Shown: positions 25,978 to 35,143, counted from the stretch's first letter. The stretch is 64,000 nucleotides of DNA from Limnohabitans sp. 63ED37-2 (GCF_001412535.1 NZ_CP011774.1:1297501-1361500); one strand, 5' to 3'. The notes: generated by a model not told the origin, from the letters alone. Made by a program: numbers and translations.

Positions 25978-28350
25978 ATGAACGCCTTTGTCGACGTTTC
26001 TTTCTTCCCGCGTGACGCCAAACCGCTGACCAGTTACCGCAAATACTGGGCGCAGCGCTTTGGCACGGCCCCGTTTTTGCCGATGAGCCGCGCCGAAATG
26101 ACCCAACTGGGTTGGGACAGTTGCGACATTATTCTGGTCACGGGCGATGCTTATGTGGACCACCCGAGTTTTGGCATGGCGGTGATCGGCCGCATGTTAG
26201 AAAACCAGGGTTTTCGGGTCGGCATCATCGCCCAGCCCGACTGGACCAGCGCCGAGGCCTTCAAGGCCCTGGGCCAACCCAACTTGTTTTGGGGCGTGAC
26301 CAGCGGCAACATGGATTCCATGATCAACCGCTACACGGCGGACCGCAAAATCCGCAGCGACGACGCCTACACCCCGGGCGACGTGGGCGGCAAACGGCCC
26401 GACCGCGCCGCCATCGTCTACAGCCAGCGCTGCCGCGAAGCTTTTCCTGAAGTGCCGATCGTGCTGGGCGGCATCGAAGGCAGCCTGCGCCGCATCGCGC
26501 ATTACGACTATTGGAGCGACAAGGTGCGCCGTTCGGTGGTGGTGGACAGCAAGTGCGACTTGCTCTTGTATGGCAACGCCGAGCGTGCGATTGTCGAGAT
26601 CGCCCACCGCCTGGCTGCCCGCGAGCCCGTGCAGCAGATCACCGACGTGCGCGGCACTGCCTTTGTGCGTCGCGAAACGCCCGAAGGCTGGTTCGAGATC
26701 GACTCCACCAGCGTGGACACGCCCGGACACGTCGAGGCGCACATCAACCCGTATTTGATGATCTCGGACCAAGCGCGGGAGCAGGGCGCCACTTGCGCCC
26801 GTGAAGAAGAAGCCAAAGAAGTGGCCGAAGGCCACAACGCCAAAAACATCGAGACCGATTTGTCCGCTGCAGTGGCCCAAGCCCGCACGGTGCAGGCTGC
26901 CATCCAGCCGCTCACCTTTGTGCCCAACCCTGCGCTGCGTGGCAAAGGCACCCACAAAGTGCCGCCGCGCGACAAAAGCGTGATCCGCCTGCCCAGCTAC
27001 GAGCAGGTCAAGCAAGACGCCGTGCTCTATGCCCACGCCAACCGCGTGCTGCACTTGGAAACCAACCCCGGCAACGCCCGCTGCCTGGTGCAAGCCCACG
27101 GCGAAGGCCACACCGCCCGCGACGTGTGGATCACACCACCGCCCATCCCGCTGACCACGGCCGAGATGGACCATGTGTTCGACCTGCCGTATGCCCGCAG
27201 CCCACACCCGCGCTATGCCGACGAGAATGGTAGCCACGACCACGCGACCAAAATCCCCGCGTGGGAAATGATCCGCTTCAGCGTGAACATCATGCGCGGC
27301 TGCTTTGGCGGCTGCACCTTTTGCTCCATCACCGAGCACGAAGGCCGCATCATCCAAAGCCGTTCAGAGGAATCCATCATCCGCGAGGTGGAAGACATCC
27401 GCGACAAGGTCAAAGGCTTCACCGGCGTCATCTCTGACCTGGGCGGCCCCACGGCCAACATGTACCGCCTGGGCTGCAAGAGCCCCGAGATCGAATCGGC
27501 CTGCCGCAAACCCAGCTGCGTGTTCCCTGGCATCTGCCAGAACCTGACCACCGACCACGGCCCGCTGATCAACATGTACCGCCGGGCGCGGAACCTCAAG
27601 GGCATCAAGAAAATCTTGATTGGCTCCGGCTTGCGTTACGACTTGGCCGTGCAGTCGCCCGAATACGTGAAAGAGCTGGTGCAACACCATGTGGGCGGCT
27701 ACCTGAAGATTGCGCCCGAGCACACCGAGGGCGGCCCGTTGTCCAAGATGATGAAACCAGGCATCGGTACCTATGACCGCTTCAAGTCCATGTTTGACAA
27801 GTACAGCGAAGAAGTGGGCAAAAAGCAGTTCCTCATCCCGTACTTCATCGCTGCCCACCCGGGCACCAGCGACGAAGACATGATGAACTTGGCCATCTGG
27901 CTCAAAAAGAACGGATTCCGCGCTGACCAGGTGCAGACCTTCTACCCCAGCCCCATGGCCACGGCCACGGCCATGTACCACTCCACCCGCAACCCGCTGC
28001 GCAAAATCACCCGCGACAGCGAAAAGGTGGACGTGGTCAAAGGCGACAAACGCCGCCGCCTGCACAAAGCTTTTTTGCGCTACCACGACGCCACCAACTG
28101 GCCCCTGCTGCGCGAAGCCCTCAAGGCCATGGGCCGGTCAGACCTGATCGGCAACGGCAAGCACCACTTGATCCCCAACTGGCAGCCGCTGGCCGAAGAA
28201 GGCTACCAAAGCGCCCGCCGCAAAAACAGCACGGGTGCCGGGGCCAAGTCGTCGGTGTCCTTGTCGACTGCGCCCAAGCGCATGGGGCAGCCCAAAAAAG
28301 GCCAACTCCTTACCCAGCACACTGGTTTGCCCCCACGCAAGAAAAGCTGA
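25978..28350 (+). CDS. YgiQ-family radical SAM protein
   Basis: A 790-residue YgiQ-type protein. The radical SAM motif CxxxCxxC (GCFGGCTFC) places cysteines at about 442, 446 and 449. The N-terminal 300 residues are the YgiQ-specific domain (VLGGIEGSLRRIAHYDYWSD) and the region after 700 carries the typical C-terminal extension ending in basic low-complexity sequence. It has UPF0313-like annotation and no proven reaction. It stands alone, 118 bases after DUF2783, convergent with glpR. Confidence 0.92.
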   Translation: MNAFVDVSFFPRDAKPLTSYRKYWAQRFGTAPFLPMSRAEMTQLGWDSCDIILVTGDAYVDHPSFGMAVIGRMLENQGFRVGIIAQPDWTSAEAFKALGQPNLFWGVTSGNMDSMINRYTADRKIRSDDAYTPGDVGGKRPDRAAIVYSQRCREAFPEVPIVLGGIEGSLRRIAHYDYWSDKVRRSVVVDSKCDLLLYGNAERAIVEIAHRLAAREPVQQITDVRGTAFVRRETPEGWFEIDSTSVDTPGHVEAHINPYLMISDQAREQGATCAREEEAKEVAEGHNAKNIETDLSAAVAQARTVQAAIQPLTFVPNPALRGKGTHKVPPRDKSVIRLPSYEQVKQDAVLYAHANRVLHLETNPGNARCLVQAHGEGHTARDVWITPPPIPLTTAEMDHVFDLPYARSPHPRYADENGSHDHATKIPAWEMIRFSVNIMRGCFGGCTFCSITEHEGRIIQSRSEESIIREVEDIRDKVKGFTGVISDLGGPTANMYRLGCKSPEIESACRKPSCVFPGICQNLTTDHGPLINMYRRARNLKGIKKILIGSGLRYDLAVQSPEYVKELVQHHVGGYLKIAPEHTEGGPLSKMMKPGIGTYDRFKSMFDKYSEEVGKKQFLIPYFIAAHPGTSDEDMMNLAIWLKKNGFRADQVQTFYPSPMATATAMYHSTRNPLRKITRDSEKVDVVKGDKRRRLHKAFLRYHDATNWPLLREALKAMGRSDLIGNGKHHLIPNWQPLAEEGYQSARRKNSTGAGAKSSVSLSTAPKRMGQPKKGQLLTQHTGLPPRKKS

Positions 28351-28366
28351 ACCGACTGTTCAGGGT

Positions 28367-29146
28367 CTAACCCTTAACGGGTGCTTGCGCCACCACACAC
28401 CGCACCCCCAAGTCCGCCATCAAGCGCTGCTGCGCTGTCGCAGGGGCCCTGTCGGTGAAGAGGGTGTGCACCGCTTTGAGCGGGGCCATTTCGATCATGG
28501 CCGGGCGGTCAAATTTGCTGTGGTCGGCCACCAGCCAGACTTGGCGTGACTGGGCCACGATGGCGCGGGCCACCATGACTTCGCGCATGTCGTAATCGCG
28601 CAGGGTGCCATCGGCGTCGATGCCGCTGATGCCGATCAGGCCGATGTCCACCTTGAACTGCCGGATGAAGGCCAGCGCGGCTTCACCCACCACGCCCAGG
28701 TCTTCGTGCCGCACGGTGCCGCCTGCCACCAGCACGTCGCACTCGGGGTTGGCCGCCAGGATGTGCGCCACATGCAGGTTGTTGGTGATCACGCGCAGGC
28801 CTTTGTGCTGCAGCAGCTCGCGGGCCACGGCCTCGACGGTGGTGCCGATGTTCATGAACAGGCTGGCTCCGTTGGGGATGGCCTGGGCCACTTGTCGAGC
28901 GATATCTTGTTTGGCTTGTGCCTGGGTGCGCTGGCGCTCGGTGTAGGTGGTGTTGCGTGTGGACGAGTCGACCACCCGCACGCCGCCATGAAATCGCTCG
29001 AGCATGGCCGCCTCGGTCAGGCGCTGCAGGTCACGACGCACGGTTTGCAAGGGGATGCCCAGCTGTTCGGCCAAGGTTTCGGTTTTGACGCTGCCGTGTT
29101 CGCGCACAGCTTGCAAAAGGGACAGTTGTCGAGGGTTGAGGGCCAT
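28367..29146 (-). CDS. glpR: DeoR-family repressor, GlpR-like
   Basis: A 259-residue DeoR-family repressor. The N-terminal winged helix (LSLLQAVREHGSVKTETLAEQLGIP in pieces, VRRDLQRL) is followed by a sugar-phosphate sensor domain with NNLHVAHILA and VAGGTVRHEDLGVVG. Its divergence from glpD and the family signature support glycerol-3-phosphate control. The ATG at 29146 fits the family start; upstream frame extension is not needed. Confidence 0.9.
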   Translation of the reverse strand: MALNPRQLSLLQAVREHGSVKTETLAEQLGIPLQTVRRDLQRLTEAAMLERFHGGVRVVDSSTRNTTYTERQRTQAQAKQDIARQVAQAIPNGASLFMNIGTTVEAVARELLQHKGLRVITNNLHVAHILAANPECDVLVAGGTVRHEDLGVVGEAALAFIRQFKVDIGLIGISGIDADGTLRDYDMREVMVARAIVAQSRQVWLVADHSKFDRPAMIEMAPLKAVHTLFTDRAPATAQQRLMADLGVRCVVAQAPVKG

Positions 29147-29272
29147 GGCAGTCGCGATGAAGACAGTGTCAACAATGGGTTGCTCAGAATAACGTAAAAA
29201 GTTAACGGTTAACCGATACAATCAAAAAAAGTCAATATAGAACAACATTTTTCGATCATTTCAGGAAAATTT
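29147..29272. promoter_or_regulatory. glpR-glpD intergenic control region
   Basis: An AT-rich 126-base spacer. GTTAAC occurs twice, at 29201-29206 and 29208-29213, giving two HpaI-like palindromes one base apart, and TTTTTCGAT at about 29250 resembles the E. coli GlpR half-site (consensus ATKYTCGWT) with one mismatch. These are candidate operators. Neither has been tested. Confidence 0.4.
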
Positions 29273-30970
29273 GTGGAAAATCCAAGCCCATCTTCCAGCG
29301 CCGACCCCGTTGTGAAAGCGACGAGCTCCGCTGCCGAACCCATGGATCATTGGGATGTGTTGGTGGTCGGTGGTGGTGCCACGGGCCTGGGGGTGGCCGT
29401 GCAGGCGGCGTTGCAAGGCCAGCGCGTGGCGCTGCTGGAGGCGGGCGATTGGGCTTGCGGCACCTCGTCGCGCTCGACCAAGTTGCTGCACGGTGGCGTG
29501 CGCTACCTGGCGCAGGGGCACTGGCGGCTGGTGCGCGAGGCCTTGCGCGAACGTGCCACGATTTTGGCCTTGGCCCCGCATTTGGCCCAGCCTTTGTCGT
29601 TTGTGGTGCCCGGAGCCAGCTGGCTGTCTTGGGCCTGGACGGGCATGGGCCTGAAGCTTTACCAGTGGCTGTCCGGGCGCTGGAGCTTGGGGCGCACGGT
29701 GGCTTTGTCACGTCGCCAGTTGCTGGCGCGTTGCCCGGGCGATGCGGTTGATCGGGTTGGGGGGGGCGCAACACCCGCAGTGGGCGGCCCTGTGCCGCAA
29801 AGCATTTGGGTGGCGGGCATGCGCTACTGGGATGCCCAGTTTGAAGACGCACGCCTGGCCCTGGCGCTGGCCAAGACGGCCCGCCGCGCGGGCGCCAGTT
29901 TGCACAACCACAGCCGCGTGACGGCCTTGTTGCCCGTGCCGCAGGGCTGGCGCGTACAGTGGCTCGACGAGCGCAGCGGCCAAACCCGCGAAGGACTGGC
30001 CCGGTGTGTGGTCAATGCCACGGGGGTCTGGGTCGATGGTTTGCGCCAAATGGCTTTGTCTCCCCACGATGTCACGGCGTCCCCAATCAAGCCGCTGGTC
30101 ACGCCCAGCCAAGGGGTGCACCTGGTGGTGGCCCGCGAGCGTTTGCCCATTCGCGAAGCGGTGCTGATCCCGAGCACCGCCGATGGGCGTGTCTTGTTTG
30201 CCGTGCCTTGGCTGGGGGCGACCGTGATCGGCACCACCGACACCCCCCGCACCGACGCGCCCAAAGAGCCCGTGCCCATGGCCGAGGAGCTGGACTTTTT
30301 GTTTCGTGAAGCGCAGCAGTCGCTGGGCGTGAGCTTGAGCCGGGCCGATGTGCTGAGCGTGTGGGTGGGTTTGCGCCCCTTGGTGGTGCAGGGCGCAGCC
30401 GATGGGGCAGGTGGCTCGACCAGCACTATGTCGCGCGAACACCTGATCCAGCGTGAAGCCCCGGGTTTTGTGACGGTGACCGGTGGCAAATGGACCACTT
30501 ACCGCAGCATGGCCGAGCATGTCTTGCAGGTTTTGGCTGAACACGGTGACTTGGCCACAGGGCCCGGCATGGCCCCAAGTCCGGTGAACACCGCGCTGCA
30601 CCGCTTGGTGGGTGCGCCGCCAGCGGGTGCAGTGCCAAGCTCAGCCTCGGCGGCCTACGCCCGTATCGGCGACGCTCCCGGTTTGCATTTGTGGGGCACC
30701 GAGGCTGAGGATGTGTTGCGCCTGCCCGGTGCTGACCGTGATCTGGGCATGGGCCTGAGCGAAGCCATGGTGCGCTTTGCGGCCCGCCAGGAATGGGCTT
30801 TGACCGTGGAAGACATGTTGGCCCGCCGTTGGCGTGCGCTGTTCCTGGATGCACGGCAAGCATCACGCATGGCCCCGGCCGTGGCCGTTTTGCTTCAAGA
30901 AGAAACCGGGCTTGACCCCCGTCTCGGTGCGTTTTTAGAGCTGTGCCAGCGTTACACCTTGGCCGATTGA
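29273..30970 (+). CDS. glpD: Glycerol-3-phosphate dehydrogenase
   Basis: This membrane-associated FAD enzyme oxidises sn-glycerol-3-phosphate to DHAP and feeds electrons to ubiquinone. The 565-residue protein has the dinucleotide loop LVVGGGATGLGVAVQ at about residues 27-41, the GTSSRSTKLLHGGVRYL signature and a C-terminal DAO_C domain. The start is GTG with AGGAAAA upstream. About 30 residues of Ser/Pro-rich sequence precede the FAD domain. A stretch of about 16 residues near 160 (VGGGATPAVGGP) is low complexity, probably an insertion. Confidence 0.95.
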   Translation: MENPSPSSSADPVVKATSSAAEPMDHWDVLVVGGGATGLGVAVQAALQGQRVALLEAGDWACGTSSRSTKLLHGGVRYLAQGHWRLVREALRERATILALAPHLAQPLSFVVPGASWLSWAWTGMGLKLYQWLSGRWSLGRTVALSRRQLLARCPGDAVDRVGGGATPAVGGPVPQSIWVAGMRYWDAQFEDARLALALAKTARRAGASLHNHSRVTALLPVPQGWRVQWLDERSGQTREGLARCVVNATGVWVDGLRQMALSPHDVTASPIKPLVTPSQGVHLVVARERLPIREAVLIPSTADGRVLFAVPWLGATVIGTTDTPRTDAPKEPVPMAEELDFLFREAQQSLGVSLSRADVLSVWVGLRPLVVQGAADGAGGSTSTMSREHLIQREAPGFVTVTGGKWTTYRSMAEHVLQVLAEHGDLATGPGMAPSPVNTALHRLVGAPPAGAVPSSASAAYARIGDAPGLHLWGTEAEDVLRLPGADRDLGMGLSEAMVRFAARQEWALTVEDMLARRWRALFLDARQASRMAPAVAVLLQEETGLDPRLGAFLELCQRYTLAD

Positions 30971-31010
30971 TACAAGGCCGAGCGCTAGCCCAGCGCGGAT
31001 GGCCCGCGCT

Positions 31011-31448
31011 TCAGCCCTGAGCTGCCGAGACAGCGGCCCGCAAACCCAACAGGTAGCTGTCCACACCGAATCCAGCGATTTGGCCTTTGGCAATGTCGGC
31101 AATCACCGAGTGGTGACGGAAGGCCTCTCGGGCGTGGATGTTGGACATGTGCACTTCGATGATCGGGCACTTGAGGATGGCCAAGGCGTCGCGGACGCCA
31201 TAGCTGTAATGCGTCCAAGCCCCGGCATTGATGACCACCGCTTTCACGCCTTCGCCGTGGGCACGGTGGATGCGCTCGGCCATTTCGCCTTCGAAGTTGG
31301 TCTGGAAGCACTCGACTTGAGCGCCCAGGGTCTGGCCCAGGGCGGTGAGTTGGGCGTTGATCTCGTCCAGCGTGGTCGTGCCGTACTGGGCCGGGTCGCG
31401 TTTGCCGAACATGTTCAGATTGATGCCGTGCAGGACTAGGATGTTCAT
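31011..31448 (-). CDS. aroQ: 3-dehydroquinate dehydratase type II
   Basis: AroQ removes water from 3-dehydroquinate in the shikimate pathway. The 145-residue size is right for the dodecameric type II enzyme. The recognisable blocks are INLNMFGKRDPAQYG, FQTNFEGEMAERIH, INAGAWTHYSYGVRDAL and EVHMSNIHAREAFRHHS. TAGAGT lies exactly six bases upstream of the ATG at 31448, with only a weak GAG ribosome site, so a leaderless message is possible. It is convergent with glpD. Confidence 0.93.
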   Translation of the reverse strand: MNILVLHGINLNMFGKRDPAQYGTTTLDEINAQLTALGQTLGAQVECFQTNFEGEMAERIHRAHGEGVKAVVINAGAWTHYSYGVRDALAILKCPIIEVHMSNIHAREAFRHHSVIADIAKGQIAGFGVDSYLLGLRAAVSAAQG

Positions 31449-31454
31449 GGTGGG

Positions 31455-31460
31455 ACTCTA
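31455..31460 (-). promoter_or_regulatory. -10 box of a possible leaderless aroQ message
   Basis: TAGAGT on the minus strand, then CCCACC, then ATG. A partial GAG ribosome site is present, so this is less certain than for yigZ. Confidence 0.35.
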
Positions 31461-31548
31461 TCGCTCAAGGAATCATGGGGATTGGGGGCTTGGTCTGCGA
31501 TTGTCGGTGATTTGCGGCAATATCCTAGGCGTTGCCTGAAAGCGATCC

Positions 31549-32205
31549 ATGACCACTTTGAAAATTGATTTTGTTTCCGACATTGCCTGTCCCTGGTGCG
31601 CCGTGGGCCTGGGTGCCCTCGAACAGGCCTTGGTCCGTCTGGACGGTGAAGTCCAAGCCGATCTGCACTTTCAGCCCTTTGAGCTGAACCCGCACATGCC
31701 CCCCGGTGGGCAGGATTTGGGCGAGCATTTGACGCAAAAGTACGGATCGACAGCCGAGCAGCAGGCACAAATTCGCCAGACCATCGCCGCGCGCGGGGCC
31801 GAGGTGGGTTTTGAATTCCACCCCGGCGGGCGGGGTCGGGTTTACAACACATTCAACGCCCACCGTTTGCTGCACTGGGCCGAAGGCCAGGGCCATGGGG
31901 CGCAACATGCCCTGAAAAAAGCGTTTTTGCAGGCCTATCAAGGCCGCGCCGAGTGTGTGGAAGACCCCGAGGTTTTGCTCGCGGGTGTGGCCGGGGCCGG
32001 GCTGGATGTGGCTGCTGCCCGAGAGGTGTTGAACAGCGACGCACACACCGCTGAAGTGCGCGAGCGTCAGCAGTTTTATGCACAAGCAGGCATCCGCTCG
32101 GTGCCTGCGGTCATCATCAACGACAGGCACTTGATTTCGGGCGGACAGCCGGTCGAGGTGTTTGAGCAGGCGCTGCGCCGCATCGCCTCGGGTGACGTGA
32201 ATTGA
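31549..32205 (+). CDS. DsbA-family FrnE-like oxidoreductase
   Basis: A 218-residue cytoplasmic DsbA-fold protein (no signal peptide) of the FrnE/2-hydroxychromene-2-carboxylate isomerase group. The active pair is CPWC at about C14-C17 (DIACPWCAVGLG). The cis-Pro region is SVPAVIIND near the C-terminus. FrnE from Deinococcus is a cadmium-induced disulfide isomerase. The exact role here is not determined. It opens a plus-strand row of small genes that ends at 34.7 kb. Confidence 0.87.
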   Translation: MTTLKIDFVSDIACPWCAVGLGALEQALVRLDGEVQADLHFQPFELNPHMPPGGQDLGEHLTQKYGSTAEQQAQIRQTIAARGAEVGFEFHPGGRGRVYNTFNAHRLLHWAEGQGHGAQHALKKAFLQAYQGRAECVEDPEVLLAGVAGAGLDVAAAREVLNSDAHTAEVRERQQFYAQAGIRSVPAVIINDRHLISGGQPVEVFEQALRRIASGDVN

Positions 32206-32215
32206 GGCCTGGGGC

Positions 32216-32836
32216 ATGAATCCTTTCTTTGGTGTTTCTTCTTTGGTGCCGCGTCGCACGGCTTTGGCCCGCTTGGGTGCGGGCCTGATCGCGCCCTTGC
32301 TCGCCAGTGAGTCTGGCCTGGTTTTTGCGCAGACCGCACAAAGCGCCTCGCGGGCGCAGTTGCTGGCCGCTTGGCGCCAAGGCGGTGTGCTGTTGATCCG
32401 CCATGCCGCGACCGAGTCGGGGCTGGGTGATCCTCCCGGTTTTGTGATCGGGCAGTGCCGCACCCAGCGCAACCTGAGCGATGAGGGCCGCCAAGCCTCA
32501 CGGGCCTTCGGTGCGTGGTTGCAATCGCAAAACTTCAAGCCCGATGCGGTGCGCAGCAGCCAGTGGTGCCGCTGCCAAGACACAGCGCGTTTGGCGTTTG
32601 GGGCTTACGAAGATTGGCCCGCACTCAACAGCACTTTTGCAGGGCAGGGCGACCCGGCAGCCCAGCAACAGGCTTTGCGTGAGCGCCTGTCGGCTCTGCC
32701 CGCCGTGCGCACCGAAGTTTGGGTGACACACCAAGTCAATATGACAGGGCTGACCGGCGCCTACCCCGAGATGGGCGAAGGTTTCTTGGTGGATGCACAA
32801 GGCCGCTTGAAAGCGCGTGGGCGAGTGGCCGCATGA
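32216..32836 (+). CDS. Histidine phosphatase family protein, exported
   Basis: A 206-residue protein with a Tat-like signal peptide (two arginines in PRRTALARLG, then a hydrophobic stretch to about residue 39). The catalytic motif is LIRHAATESG at about residues 58-67, the RHG/RHA histidine of the branch 1/2 phosphatases, and a second histidine is in VWVTHQVNMTGL. The substrate is unknown. The DCC-family gene overlaps its stop (ATGA), so both are coupled. Confidence 0.82.
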   Translation: MNPFFGVSSLVPRRTALARLGAGLIAPLLASESGLVFAQTAQSASRAQLLAAWRQGGVLLIRHAATESGLGDPPGFVIGQCRTQRNLSDEGRQASRAFGAWLQSQNFKPDAVRSSQWCRCQDTARLAFGAYEDWPALNSTFAGQGDPAAQQQALRERLSALPAVRTEVWVTHQVNMTGLTGAYPEMGEGFLVDAQGRLKARGRVAA

Positions 32837-33219
32837 ACGCAACAACACTTCCCTTGCTGACGGTTTATTTCGATGGCTCCTGCCCTTTGTGTCGCGCTGA
32901 AATCGCGATTTACCGACGGCTGCCCGAGTCACAGGCCATGGACTGGGTGGATGTGAGTGCCGGACAAGACTTGGGCGGTTTGACGTGCCAAGAGGCCATG
33001 GCCCGCTTTCATGTGCGCGACCGCCAAGGCCGCATGTTCAGTGGTGCGGCGGCGTTTTCGCAGATGTGGCGCTTGTTTGCGGGCTGGCGCTGGCTGGGCT
33101 GGTTGTCGGCTTGGCCGCCCCTGTCATGGTGTTTCGAAGGCGGTTACCGCTTGTTTTTGAAGGTGCGCCCCCAAATGCAAAAGTGGGTGCGTCGCTGGTC
33201 TCAAGGCGAAAGGGTTTGA
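32833..33219 (+). CDS. DCC-family thiol-disulfide protein (DUF393)
   Basis: A 128-residue protein of the DUF393 family. The DxxCxxC motif is at residues 14-20 (DGSCPLC, Cys17 and Cys20) with following Asp-rich sequence. These proteins have a thioredoxin-like fold and are annotated as thiol-disulfide oxidoreductases. The ATG at 32833 overlaps the phosphatase stop. A longer frame beginning at 32719 is inside that gene and is not used. Confidence 0.88.
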   Translation: MNATTLPLLTVYFDGSCPLCRAEIAIYRRLPESQAMDWVDVSAGQDLGGLTCQEAMARFHVRDRQGRMFSGAAAFSQMWRLFAGWRWLGWLSAWPPLSWCFEGGYRLFLKVRPQMQKWVRRWSQGERV

Positions 33220-33221
33220 AC

Positions 33222-33986
33222 ATGTTCAATCGCGTGACGTGCAGTGTTTGGCGTGGGGGCTTGCTGTGGGGTGCTGGCGCTCTGATCGCTGGCTTCTCGG
33301 GCTTGGCGTTTGCGCAAGTGGGAGACAAGGTGGCTTTGGGCAATTGGTCGATTGACCGCACCGAAGTCACGATTGGCCAGTTTGAGCGCTATGTGCGGGC
33401 CACAGGCACCGTGACCCGTGCCGAAAAAGAGGGTGGTGGTTTTGAGTATGTGGGCGGATGGGTTCGCCGTCCTGGCTGGTCGTGGCGCCAACCAGATGGT
33501 GTGCAGGCCAGTGCGAATTTGCCTGCGGTGCACTTGGACTTTGCCGAGGCGCAGGCTTATTGCCGCTGGGCAGGGGGCCGCTTGCCCACAGGTGCGGAAT
33601 GGCAAAAGGCGGGGTTCACCGAGTTGCGCGACAACCCCCCAGCGCCTTGGGTCAAAGGCAAAACATACCCATGGAGCACGGGTGATAGCCCACAAGGCGC
33701 CAACACCAGTGATCCAGACCCCTGGCCCCGGGCTGCGCCTGCGGGCGCCACGCGCCAAGGTGTGAACGGCCTCTACGATATGGGTGCCAATGTGTGGGAG
33801 TGGACCACCGACGAGCAGGGAGGCCAGCGTCGCACGGTGGGTGGTTCGTGGTGGTACGGTGCTTTCAACATGAAAGCCGATGTGCAGGCTTTCAAAGCCG
33901 CTGACGTTTATGTGGTCTACCTCGGCTTTCGCTGTGCCTATGACCTGCCGCTCCAAAACCCCAACGCGAGCAAGACCCCTTCATGA
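33222..33986 (+). CDS. Formylglycine-generating-enzyme-like (SUMF1) secreted protein
   Basis: A 254-residue protein with a signal peptide ending at about residue 32 (SGLAFAQ). The FGE-sulfatase/SUMF1 fold is shown by IDRTEVTIGQFERYVRATGT, DFAEAQAYCRWAGGRLPTGAEW, NVWEWTTDE and LGFRCAYD. The two catalytic cysteines of true FGE are not visible, so formylglycine formation is unlikely; many non-catalytic SUMF1 proteins are structural or ligand-binding. It follows the DCC gene two bases after its stop, and its stop overlaps the next SDR start. Confidence 0.82.
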   Translation: MFNRVTCSVWRGGLLWGAGALIAGFSGLAFAQVGDKVALGNWSIDRTEVTIGQFERYVRATGTVTRAEKEGGGFEYVGGWVRRPGWSWRQPDGVQASANLPAVHLDFAEAQAYCRWAGGRLPTGAEWQKAGFTELRDNPPAPWVKGKTYPWSTGDSPQGANTSDPDPWPRAAPAGATRQGVNGLYDMGANVWEWTTDEQGGQRRTVGGSWWYGAFNMKADVQAFKAADVYVVYLGFRCAYDLPLQNPNASKTPS

Positions 33987-34681
33987 TGCAGTCCCTGCCT
34001 GAGGGCTACCGCGCGTTGGTGATCGGTGCGAGCGGCGCGATTGGCAGCGCCTTGCTGCAGCAGCTGCAGCATGACCCGCGCTGCGCGGCGGTGATCGGGG
34101 TGTCACGCCAAAGCTCGCCAGGGCTGGACTTGTTGAGCGAGGCCAGCATCGCCTCGTGTACAAAGGCGCTGGCAGGGCAAGGGCCTTTTCATTTGGTGGT
34201 GGACGCCACGGGGGCGCTCACGGTCAATGGCCGTGGCCCCGAAAAACGGCTGGACGAACTCGACGCCACACACCTGTTGGATGCCCTGCAGCTCAATGCC
34301 GTGGGGCCTGGCCTGTTGCTCAAACACATGGCACCCTTGCTGGCGTCGGGGCAGCGGGTGATTTGGGGCAAGCTGTCGGCGCGTGTGGGCAGCATCGAAG
34401 ACAACCGCAAAGGCGGTTGGTACGGCTACCGCGCCGCCAAGGCTGCGCTCAACATGTTGTTGCAAACCGCAGCCATTGAACTGGCCCGGCGCAGACCCCT
34501 GGCCGTGGTGGCGGCTTTGCAGCCAGGCACCGTGCAGTCGGCCCTGAGCCAGCCCTTTGTGGGCAACGATGCGCTGCGCCCCGAAGAATCCGCCCACCGC
34601 TTGCTGGCGGTGCTGGACGCCCTGCAGCCCACAGGTCGTGCACAGTTCGTGGACCACCAAGGTCTAAGCATTCCTTGGTGA
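33983..34681 (+). CDS. Short-chain dehydrogenase/reductase, C-factor like
   Basis: A 232-residue SDR. The nucleotide loop is VIGASGAIGSALL at about residues 12-24 and the active-site motif is YRAAKAA (Tyr and Lys four apart) near 152. It is close in style to C-factor-like SDRs. The ATG overlaps the SUMF1-like stop, so it may belong to the same transcript. Substrate unknown. Confidence 0.85.
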   Translation: MMQSLPEGYRALVIGASGAIGSALLQQLQHDPRCAAVIGVSRQSSPGLDLLSEASIASCTKALAGQGPFHLVVDATGALTVNGRGPEKRLDELDATHLLDALQLNAVGPGLLLKHMAPLLASGQRVIWGKLSARVGSIEDNRKGGWYGYRAAKAALNMLLQTAAIELARRRPLAVVAALQPGTVQSALSQPFVGNDALRPEESAHRLLAVLDALQPTGRAQFVDHQGLSIPW

Positions 34682-34701
34682 GCCGCACCCGCCTTGCGCC
34701 G

Positions 34702-35118
34702 TCAGGGCGCGCAGTCGCGCACGGCGTTGCCAATGGAGGCGGGGGAGATGGGGCCTTGTGACACGATGGTGCAGGATGTGGGTGCCAGAAAAACGCAGCC
34801 TTCGGGCCATCGGCTTTCAACTTTTTGGCCAAACTCTGTTTGTGCCTGCCCGCACAAGCTGGGTGCGTCTTTGCGCATGACCCATCGCACATGGCTGGGG
34901 AGTTTTTTGCGCCAGTTCCATCCCGACTCGCCCACCGAGGCACCAAACTCGTAGCAGTCGGCGGATTCGCTGGGCTTGCCGGGCGAGCTGCCCGGCGACT
35001 GCTGGGTTTCCACACTGCACATCTGCGGCAAATCTGAGCCATTGGCCCAGGCGGGTTGTGCCAAGGCCAGCAGAAGAGCGCACAGGCACATCAGGGGACT
35101 TGTGATGCGACAACGCAT
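34702..35118 (-). CDS. Hypothetical secreted protein
   Basis: A 138-residue protein with a clear signal peptide (MCLCALLLALAQPAWA at about 10-25) and several cysteines in the mature part (PQMCSVE, ADCYEF, SLCGQA, EGCVFLA, TSCTIV, DCAP), which suggests disulfide bonds in the periplasm. There is no family I recognise. I start at the ATG at 35118, close before the signal peptide; an ATG at 35154 would overlap the kinase gene. It probably belongs to the kinase transcript. Confidence 0.62.
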   Translation of the reverse strand: MRCRITSPLMCLCALLLALAQPAWANGSDLPQMCSVETQQSPGSSPGKPSESADCYEFGASVGESGWNWRKKLPSHVRWVMRKDAPSLCGQAQTEFGQKVESRWPEGCVFLAPTSCTIVSQGPISPASIGNAVRDCAP

Positions 35119-35143
35119 GGGCAAAATGGATCTGTGCAGGGTG

